From: Desemzia sp. RIT 804
Lineage (GTDB): Bacteria > Bacillota > Bacilli > Lactobacillales > Carnobacteriaceae
Assembly (NCBI RefSeq): GCF_016892605.1
Contig: NZ_JAFEMV010000004.1
Location: 186,001-250,000 of the forward strand
Reading direction: 5' to 3'
Length of the DNA stretch: 64,000 nucleotides
Both the position numbers and the translations under genes were made by a program. This document shows positions 58,183 through 64,000 of this stretch, one piece after another (position 1 is the stretch's first letter; the number at the start of each line of letters is the position of its first letter). The notes beneath the pieces were generated by a model. It searched no databases. It saw only the letters and a list, made by a program, of their open reading frames with translations, and had not been told where the DNA came from.

Positions 58183-58849
58183 ATTGACCTCCAAATTAAA
58201 GCATTTTTTGATTGAATTTTTTTGTTTGTTTACATTAAGATTTCGAGTTTAACGGTTCAGGTTCTAAGCTCGGGTCTCTTTTTTGCGCAAATCGTAACTG
58301 TTCCTATTTACGAATCCTTAAGTAGCTTATCACTATCAAGCCACTAGGTCAACAAAAAAATAACTAATCAAAAATATTTGTTTTGGGTGCTGGTGAATGA
58401 TCTGGTTTCACGTTTTTTTAAGATTAGCAGGTGGCAGGTTAGGTTTGTGGGTAGTTTGGTTTTGGGATTAAGATTGTTGATTAGTGGGCAATTTGGGATT
58501 GAGAAAATGGCGGTGTTGCGGTTTTCAGAGCAGTTCGCCATCTGCTTGAACTGCTCTTTAGCTCTGAAGACACCATCATCAATTTAGAACCCAAACCAGC
58601 CAAATTCTCTATGGCTTAAAAAGTTTCTGATTTTTTAAAGGAGCTGATTTGCGCTAAGAAATGAGAGCGAGAAAAAAGCCGTTTTGACCACTAAATATAA
58701 GCCAGCCTCCCTTTATGAGATACTTTTTCTCATGAGGGGAGACTGGCTTATAGGCATGCGGTCCGGCTTTTAGAACGCGTTTAAAAGCACCAACTAGTAT
58801 GTGACAGAGGTAAAAATTATCGTCCCCGCCTCATAGTAAAAGTGATTGT
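58183..58849. other. Gap between adcA and thrE-like genes with two hairpin elements
   Basis: No convincing gene is seen. AGAGCAGTTC (58527) pairs with GAACTGCTCT (58548), with a second nested layer CAGAG/CTCTG and GGTGT/ACACC outside. Further on, TATAAGCCAGCCTCCCTTTA (58696) pairs with 58728-58752, 22 of 25 positions. The segments around the second hairpin (GAGAGCGAGAAAAAAGCCG; AACGCGTTTAAAAGC) resemble sequences in the 22.5-23.0 kb island, so dispersed intergenic repeats are likely. A 69-codon open frame at 58378 lacks a ribosome site. Confidence 0.55.
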
Positions 58850-59305
58850 TTATGTTAATCGTTTACGCTTGTTAAAACGCGCTATTCCTCTGACGATACG
58901 GTAAACAGCTGACGCGGCCATGATTCCAGCTGCGATGCTTACGGCTGTCCCTAAAGTGTTGAGGCCCATTTCAGTAAACAATGTCACTTCTCCATTTAAC
59001 GCGTAGCTCATCGTGTAATACAATCCGCGTCCTGGAACGAAAGGGATGATTCCAGGTGATAAAAAGACTGTCACAGGTGTTTTGAGAATTGGCGCCAGAA
59101 ATTCTGAGTACCATGTAACAAAAACAGCTGCGAAAAAATATTGGATCATTTCATGTGGATAGACAATGCCGATACCTATGTAGATTGCCCACGCAATCAT
59201 CCCGCCAAATCCGGCTAAGATAGCTTTTTTACCACGAATGTTATACAGCAACGCAAATGCGATTGAACAGAAAAAAGCCGCTATAATTTGTATGATCTCT
59301 TCCAT
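58850..59305 (-). CDS. ThrE-type threonine/serine exporter, small subunit (YjjB/DUF3815-like)
   Basis: 151 residues, about four or five membrane helices, with FLAPILKTPVTVFLSPGIIPFVPGRGLYYTM near 88, characteristic of the small half of split ThrE exporters. It overlaps the stop of the large-subunit gene (TAATG), so the two are made together. Split ThrE proteins have been linked to export of threonine/serine or dicarboxylates. The substrate here is unknown. Confidence 0.83.
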   Translation of the reverse strand: MEEIIQIIAAFFCSIAFALLYNIRGKKAILAGFGGMIAWAIYIGIGIVYPHEMIQYFFAAVFVTWYSEFLAPILKTPVTVFLSPGIIPFVPGRGLYYTMSYALNGEVTLFTEMGLNTLGTAVSIAAGIMAASAVYRIVRGIARFNKRKRLT

Positions 59306-60063
59306 TACATCAGCCCTCCCATCAATAGGGTCGCCAAACCAAAACCAGAGGCAATCGAGACAGCTATAACGAAGGCTTCATTCAACCTCAACAACCCCGA
59401 AATAGTATCCCCGCTGATTATATCTTTGACAGCATTTGTTAATGCGAGTCCGGGAATCAGCAACATGATATTCCCGATAATGATGTGATCCACGTTTGTT
59501 CCCAATCCAAAATTAACCGTTACGATAGTGACCAACCCAACTACAAATGAACAAAATACATTGGTGATCACCGTGTTTTTATCTACTTTCTTGATAAAAC
59601 TGATCATCCATTTCAACAACATAGCTACAAGAGCTGAAACAATCGTATCCCCAACGTTTCCACCAAAGAAGACTGTAAATGAGGATGCGACCAACGCGTA
59701 GATGAAATACTGCTTTTTAGTAGAATATACGCCGATCAAATCAATTTGCTCGATTTCATGTTCAATTTCTTCTAAATCAGGTTTATGGTTGACGATAAAA
59801 CGTGACAAGTTGTTTAAGCGATCCAATTTGTTCAAATCGGTTACATAGGATCTGATTCTTCTTGTCTGAGTATAAACTTCGCCGTCCAACATTTTGACGG
59901 TGACCACAATACTAGAGGTGATCGTTAAAACATTTACTCGTTTGGCTCCATAAGCGCTGCACATTCTAGTGATGGAATCCTCTACTCGATTCACTTCCGC
60001 TCCACTAATAAGCATTTGTTCACCAATATCCAAAACAAAGGAAATCAATTCTTTAGTCCGCAT
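59305..60063 (-). CDS. ThrE-type threonine/serine exporter, large subunit (YjjP/DUF1212-like)
   Basis: 252 residues: a soluble N-terminal part with GEQMLISGAEVNRVEDSITRMCSAYGA, the conserved signature with Ser-Gly-Ala and Glu residues seen in YjjP, then about five helices, ending SGFGLATLLMGGLM. It directly precedes the small subunit. The pair sits between ispE and the zinc operon, where relatives have purR, so it is an insertion relative to the ancestral order. Confidence 0.85.
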   Translation of the reverse strand: MRTKELISFVLDIGEQMLISGAEVNRVEDSITRMCSAYGAKRVNVLTITSSIVVTVKMLDGEVYTQTRRIRSYVTDLNKLDRLNNLSRFIVNHKPDLEEIEHEIEQIDLIGVYSTKKQYFIYALVASSFTVFFGGNVGDTIVSALVAMLLKWMISFIKKVDKNTVITNVFCSFVVGLVTIVTVNFGLGTNVDHIIIGNIMLLIPGLALTNAVKDIISGDTISGLLRLNEAFVIAVSIASGFGLATLLMGGLM

Positions 60064-60158
60064 TTTTATTCTCCAATCTGTCTAGACGTGATGACCAAAT
60101 GGCTTATTCAGCGTTAGTATAACTCTAATCAAAAAAAATTTAAGCTTTAACGGTTCGG

Positions 60159-61013
60159 TTACTTTAATGTTCGTACCAAATACACTTCGTTACAGAACCC
60201 TTTCAGTCCATTAAACACGCGTTGCGCTCGCGAATATTTTTGACACAGTCCATATATCGTTGGTCCTGTACCGCTCATTAACGCTGTATCCGCTCCAAAT
60301 TCCAGCATTTTATGTTTGATTTGACCAATTTTAGGTTGCTTGTGCATTGAGACGTTTTCCAAAGCATTTCCTAAATATTGAGTCATCAAGGGATAATCCA
60401 TACAGTCAATAGCGTTTAAAATACCCTTTGTATCGGGATGTATCAGTTTATCTACTTCTAATCCTTCAAATACCGTCCATGACGAGATTCCTCTGCGTGG
60501 TTTCACTAGAACCACCCAGCATTGCGGAACTTCTTCCAAGGGCTTGATTTTCTCTCCACGTCCATAGGCATATGCAGAGCCTCCATAAATACAAAAAGGT
60601 ACATCGGAGCCAATTTGCGTGCCCAATTCGGCTAATTCGTCCAAATCAAGTCCTATATTCCACAATCGATTCAAACCTCTAAGCGTTGCAGCAGCATCAC
60701 TGCTTCCGCCGCCAAGACCTGCAGCGATCGGGATATGTTTTTCAATATAAATGTGCACCCCAAGTCGGATGTTGAATTCTTTCTTTAACAACATCGCTGA
60801 TCGATAGGCAATATTGCGTTCATCTAAAGGTAAAAAGCCGTTATTGCTTTCGATCAAGATCCGGTCTTCTTCCAACAATGTCAACGTTAAGCGATCTGCT
60901 AAATCAATCGAAGTCATGACCAATTCCATTTCATGGTAGCCATCATCTCGTTTATGAAGGACATCTAAACTTAAATTGATCTTCGCAGGCGCTTTTTCTT
61001 CAATAATCTCCAT
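60159..61013 (-). CDS. ispE: 4-diphosphocytidyl-2-C-methyl-D-erythritol kinase
   Basis: A GHMP kinase of 284 residues: EKAPAKINLSLDVLHKRDDGYHE at the start, the ATP motif IPIAAGLGGGSSDAAATLRGLN near 93, and ALMSGTGPTIYGLC near 247. In the MEP isoprenoid pathway it phosphorylates CDP-methylerythritol. Many lactic acid bacteria use the mevalonate route and keep IspE only as a relic; no other MEP gene is in the window. It follows veg in the ancestral order. Start behind AAAGGAGG. Confidence 0.94.
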   Translation of the reverse strand: MEIIEEKAPAKINLSLDVLHKRDDGYHEMELVMTSIDLADRLTLTLLEEDRILIESNNGFLPLDERNIAYRSAMLLKKEFNIRLGVHIYIEKHIPIAAGLGGGSSDAAATLRGLNRLWNIGLDLDELAELGTQIGSDVPFCIYGGSAYAYGRGEKIKPLEEVPQCWVVLVKPRRGISSWTVFEGLEVDKLIHPDTKGILNAIDCMDYPLMTQYLGNALENVSMHKQPKIGQIKHKMLEFGADTALMSGTGPTIYGLCQKYSRAQRVFNGLKGFCNEVYLVRTLK

Positions 61014-61289
61014 CTTCCAGTTCCTCCTTTCGCTAGTTTTCTTTTACTTCTCTGTAAAATATAGTAGCTGAAAAAAGCTGTTTTGAAAAGGATGAGTTTG
61101 CAATCTCATGAAAACTTTATAAAGTTGATAACAAGCAGTGTCATTTTTGGGAACAAAGAGACGTAATTTCCCTAGCAGCCTCTAAGAGAAGCAGACTAGC
61201 TACCAATCAGCATTTCTTGTTCAAATAAAAAAGGTTGTACCATATTTGTCGTTGGTAATGAAAACTTGTGATGATGATGATTGTGGTTT

Positions 61290-61484
61290 GAACATCAAGG
61301 GAAATCTCGTGGTGATGAAGAATCGCGTTAGAACATCAAGGCAGAAAACGTGGTGATGAAGAACTGCGGTTGAACATCAAGGGAAATTTCGTAGTGATGA
61401 AGAAGAGCATTTGAACATCAAGGGGAATTCCGTGGTGATGAAGAATGAGGTTTGAACATCAAGGGAAATTTCGTGGTGATGAAG
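61290..61484 (+). repeat. Family D repeat, five 41-bp units
   Basis: GAACATCAAGG begins at 61290, 61331, 61372, 61413 and 61454, exactly 41 bp apart. Each unit has 31 conserved bases ending in GTGGTGATGAAG and about 10 variable bases. A decayed half unit precedes it (61266-61289). CATCA and TGATG make each unit a weak palindrome. No gene lies in the 650-bp gap (61014-61669), and the remainder shows nothing else recognisable. Confidence 0.92.
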
Positions 61485-61669
61485 TATTATTCAGGATTTA
61501 AGAAATATAATTTTTTTGAAATAGTTTCATTAGTAAGAGTAAGTTATTGCTACGCTAAAATAAATAATTGGGCACCTTAGATTTTCTACCGACACTAAAT
61601 GATGAAGAAGCCCAAAAAAGAGCCAAACCCATTTACACAGGTTCAGCTCTTCCTATTTCATATTCAATT

Positions 61670-61927
61670 TTAAGCGTATTGAACAACTTCTTCTTCTAGA
61701 AATTCAACTTCTACAGCGTGAGTCAATACGTCCGTGTAACTATAAGATACACGTTCAAAAGCATTTTCTTCTTGGTCTAATTCTATAACAAATACGGAAT
61801 GATAAGTATCTCTTAAAATACCTTTTCTTTCTGTCTTTCTCTTACGACCAGTTTGCGCGGTCACCATAATCTTCTTACCTAATCGACAATCTAAGCTTTC
61901 TTTAATGCTTCCCAATGTTATTGGCAT
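61670..61927 (-). CDS. veg: Veg protein (biofilm-related, conserved in Firmicutes)
   Basis: 85 residues, matching the whole family: TLGSIKESLDCRLGKKIMVTAQTGRKRKTERKGILRDTYHSVFVIELDQ. In Bacillus subtilis Veg stimulates biofilm gene expression by counteracting SinR; no SinR is seen here, so the role is uncertain. It sits between rsmA and ispE in the ancestral order. The promoter is visible at 61954-61962. Confidence 0.95.
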   Translation of the reverse strand: MPITLGSIKESLDCRLGKKIMVTAQTGRKRKTERKGILRDTYHSVFVIELDQEENAFERVSYSYTDVLTHAVEVEFLEEEVVQYA

Positions 61928-61953
61928 TCAGATTCACCTCACCTATATGTTCT

Positions 61954-61962
61954 ATTATAACA
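61954..61962 (-). promoter_or_regulatory. veg promoter, extended -10
   Basis: On the minus strand TGTTATAAT, an extended -10 with perfect TATAAT, lies 27 bp before the veg start. The B. subtilis veg promoter is known to be strong; a clear -35 is not seen here. Confidence 0.65.
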
Positions 61963-62083
61963 CATTTCGACAAAGATTAGAAGTATATCACAAGAATTTC
62001 TTTTGTACAACTAATATTTCTCTAATAATAAAGCGTTACAAAAACCTATAAATAAGGGATTTCGTATTTTTGTTTACACAATC

Positions 62084-62974
62084 TTAATCTTGTTTTAACA
62101 TTTTTTCATCCAAAGCATCAGCTAATTTGCCAAATTCAGCAATCGAAATTGTTTCTCCGCGACGTTTAGGATCGATACCCGCTGCATCTAACCCTTTAGT
62201 CAATTCCGCTTTTACTTCATCTGTTTTTCCGTAACGAATCAGCAGATTATTCCAGATAGTTTTCCGACGTTGCACAAATGCAGCCCGAACCAATTTGAAA
62301 AAGAGCTCTTCATTTTTCACTTCTGCTAATGGAGTATCTCTGCGTGTCAATTTAAGAATAGCTGAATCCACATTGGGCTGCGGCACGAAGACCGTTTTCG
62401 GCACAATAAACGCTATTTCAGCTTCCATATAATATTGGATTGCGATTGACAATGAACCGTATGCTTTGCTGCCGGGAGCTGCTGTGATACGGTCTGCCAC
62501 TTCTTTCTGCATCATGATGATTAAGCCGTCGATTCTCAGTTGCGATTCTAAAAAATGCATAATGATCGGTGTAGTGATGTAGTAAGGCAAGTTGGCTACG
62601 ACCATCAGACGTTCGTCCAAGTCGATCGTTTCCGCCAAGACTTCTTTCAAATGAGCTTTCAATACATCTTGGTGGACAATTCGGATATTGTCATACGGGC
62701 TAAGTGTGTCTTCAAGCACTGGAATCAAGCGGTCGTCGATTTCAAATGCTACGACTTGCTTGCTGCTGCGAGCGACATATTCCGTTAAAGCACCGATTCC
62801 TGGTCCAACTTCAATGACATTTGTGTTTTCATCTAAGCCGGCAGCTTTGACGATATTGGCTAAAATATTGGGTTCTACGATAAAATTTTGCCCTAAACTT
62901 TTCTTGAGGGAAAAACCATGCTTCTGTAATATTTCCTTTGTTCTACTCGGAGTTGCTATATCTTTAAGATTCAT
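62084..62974 (-). CDS. rsmA: 16S rRNA dimethyladenosine transferase
   Basis: KsgA/RsmA, 296 residues: [19 protein letters not shown], the SAM motif [17 protein letters not shown] near 58, and [16 protein letters not shown] near 129 with the catalytic NLPY. It methylates A1518 and A1519 of 16S rRNA. It overlaps rnmV by 11 bp, as in other Firmicutes, and is followed by veg. Confidence 0.97.
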   Translation of the reverse strand: MNLKDIATPSRTKEILQKHGFSLKKSLGQNFIVEPNILANIVKAAGLDENTNVIEVGPGIGALTEYVARSSKQVVAFEIDDRLIPVLEDTLSPYDNIRIVHQDVLKAHLKEVLAETIDLDERLMVVANLPYYITTPIIMHFLESQLRIDGLIIMMQKEVADRITAAPGSKAYGSLSIAIQYYMEAEIAFIVPKTVFVPQPNVDSAILKLTRRDTPLAEVKNEELFFKLVRAAFVQRRKTIWNNLLIRYGKTDEVKAELTKGLDAAGIDPKRRGETISIAEFGKLADALDEKMLKQD

Positions 62975-63530
62975 TTCGCTTTTCCTCCATTATTGTATTC
63001 ATTGTCTCAATCAGCGTCTCAGGTTGGATCTGAAACATTTGCAGACGTTTTTGCAATTGTTTCCCGTTGGTGTAACCAATATTTAGTGCATCCCCCACCA
63101 GTTTACGATAGTGACTAGCGTTTGGTCCACTGGTTAAACCCAGATCCATCAAAAGCTCTCTAGGGATCAATTGTTTTTGTTCGATCGTTTGCGTGTAAGC
63201 TTTTGCCAATGCTGCTTGGATGCTTTCTGGAGCAGCATGTTCAATCCCTAAACTACCCTTGTGTTTCGGTCTAGCTTCATCGACTGTCAAAAAAGCATGC
63301 TTTACTCCAGGAATCGCTTGAGAAATGATTTTACGGATTTTCTCTCCCGGATAATCAGGGTCCGTAAAAACGATCACCCCTCTATCATTTTGCGCTTTTT
63401 CAATCAGCGCCAGTGTTTGTTCATTGATGGCAGAGCCATTAGTCTCAATAGTATCCGCGATCACCGATTCTCGGATGCGGCGTGTATCGTCTCTGCCTTC
63501 AACTACAATGATTTCTTTTATTTTTTTCAT
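62964..63530 (-). CDS. rnmV: Ribonuclease M5
   Basis: 188 residues with a Toprim domain: [18 protein letters not shown] with the catalytic Glu, [19 protein letters not shown] with the DxD pair, and [22 protein letters not shown]. It matures 5S rRNA in low-GC Gram-positive bacteria. Its ATG overlaps the tatD stop by 4 bp, so the genes are coupled. Confidence 0.96.
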   Translation of the reverse strand: MKKIKEIIVVEGRDDTRRIRESVIADTIETNGSAINEQTLALIEKAQNDRGVIVFTDPDYPGEKIRKIISQAIPGVKHAFLTVDEARPKHKGSLGIEHAAPESIQAALAKAYTQTIEQKQLIPRELLMDLGLTSGPNASHYRKLVGDALNIGYTNGKQLQKRLQMFQIQPETLIETMNTIMEEKRNES

Positions 63531-64000
63531 GCATCCAACCCGAACAAGCGATTGGCATTCATGGTCGTTTGCTTTCCAACTTCTTCATAAGTGATGCCGC
63601 GTTGTTTCGCTACTTCTTCAGCCACATATTTGACATAGGCCGGCTCATTACGCTTACCGCGGAATGGCATCGGAGCCAAGTAAGGTGCATCCGTTTCGAT
63701 CAACAATTTATCAAATGGAACAGCTTTGGCTACTTCACGAACTTCAGGTGCATTTTTAAATGTCACTACTCCGCTCAGTGAAATGTGCATGCCTAGATCC
63801 AAGAAACGCTCCATCCAGTCAGTGCTTTCACCAAAGCTGTGCATGATTCCACCAATATCTTCAATGTGTTCTTCTTTGAGAATCTTGTAGACGTCTTCTG
63901 TTGCTTCACGGTTGTGGATGCTGACAGGAAGTTTCAATTCTTTAGCGACCCTGATTTGGCGGCGGAAGGCTTCAAACTGTTCTTCTTTCGTCGAATCTGG
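63527..64000 (-). CDS. tatD: TatD-family deoxyribonuclease, N-terminal part outside the window
   Basis: The frame continues past the window edge, so the true start is outside. The C-terminal 158 residues are present: RVAKELKLPVSIHNREATEDV with a metal His, GGIMHSFGES, HISLSGVVTFKN, LLIETDAPYLAPMPFRGKRNEP with the catalytic Asp. Standard TatD family residues are in place. It lies upstream of rnmV in the same direction, as in Bacillus (yabD). Confidence 0.95.
   Translation of the reverse strand, partial: PDSTKEEQFEAFRRQIRVAKELKLPVSIHNREATEDVYKILKEEHIEDIGGIMHSFGESTDWMERFLDLGMHISLSGVVTFKNAPEVREVAKAVPFDKLLIETDAPYLAPMPFRGKRNEPAYVKYVAEEVAKQRGITYEEVGKQTTMNANRLFGLDA

Noticed and set aside
58286-58316. 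Zur box before adcA
   Set aside because: TCGTAA and TTACGA half sites are present but 10 bp apart instead of the usual 3, so I mention them only in the adcA entry and do not call an operator.
58378-58587. 69-codon open frame on the plus strand
   Set aside because: No ribosome site, no family, and its end forms part of the hairpin at 58527-58557.
61290-61484. CRISPR array
   Set aside because: The step is 41 bp with only about 10 variable bases between conserved blocks, far too short for spacers, the conserved part is itself variable, and no cas genes are present.

Overview
The window looks like a chromosomal segment, close to the replication origin, of a low-GC Gram-positive lactic acid bacterium. 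Carnobacterium or a close relative is my best guess. I infer this from gene content (glycerol-3-phosphate oxidase GlpO rather than GlpD, PepV, L-LDH, Mga- and Rgg-type regulators, no sporulation genes) and from the Bacillus-like order of the housekeeping genes. No rRNA, tRNA, CRISPR array or insertion sequence was recognised.

Layout. (1) 1-13.2 kb, minus strand: an exopolysaccharide/capsule operon. Read 5' to 3' it runs Wzz/CpsC, BY-kinase CpsD, CapD/EpsC-type dehydratase, initiating sugar-phosphate transferase, epimerase, a very AT-rich block of glycosyltransferases including a GT11 fucosyltransferase and a DUF616 protein, a Wzy polymerase and a Wzx flippase cut by the window edge. (2) 13.5-17.8 kb: the glpK-glpO-glpF glycerol operon. 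(3) 18.0-24.9 kb, accessory: a NERD-domain gene between direct repeats, an Mga-family regulator coupled to a flavoprotein lacking the usual redox cysteine, a repeat island and an Rgg-type regulator. (4) 25-64 kb: the conserved minus-strand series tatD-rnmV-rsmA-veg-ispE ... purR ... glmU-prs ... pth-mfd-murJ/yabM-mazG-rqcP ... divIC-yabR. It is interrupted by insertions: thrE-like genes and a zinc ABC transporter; a manganese ABC transporter with divergent mntR; catalase and neighbours; a GH65 phosphorylase, pepV and ldh; and two more NERD genes with repeats.

The most unusual content is a set of three paralogous proteins of about 300 aa (at 18.3, 27.6 and 38.2 kb). Each has an N-terminal NERD nuclease-like domain, a Cys4 zinc ribbon and a conserved C-terminal IYxWCG motif. 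Each lies next to, or between, its own family of intergenic repeats. The families share no sequence, but all are built of short imperfect palindromes spaced 51-53 bp apart, usually three in a row. Solo arrays without a gene also occur (22.6 and 43.3 kb), and two more families without a gene in the window are present (23.0-23.4 kb; 50.5 and 61.3 kb). I propose that these are mobile or selfish units in which a NERD protein acts on its cognate palindrome array, comparable in logic to RAYT/REP pairs. This is inference from sequence architecture only.

Regulatory sites seen include a Rex-like operator and a cre-like site before ldh, a perfect 16-bp DtxR/MntR-type palindrome before the manganese operon, and many intrinsic terminators.
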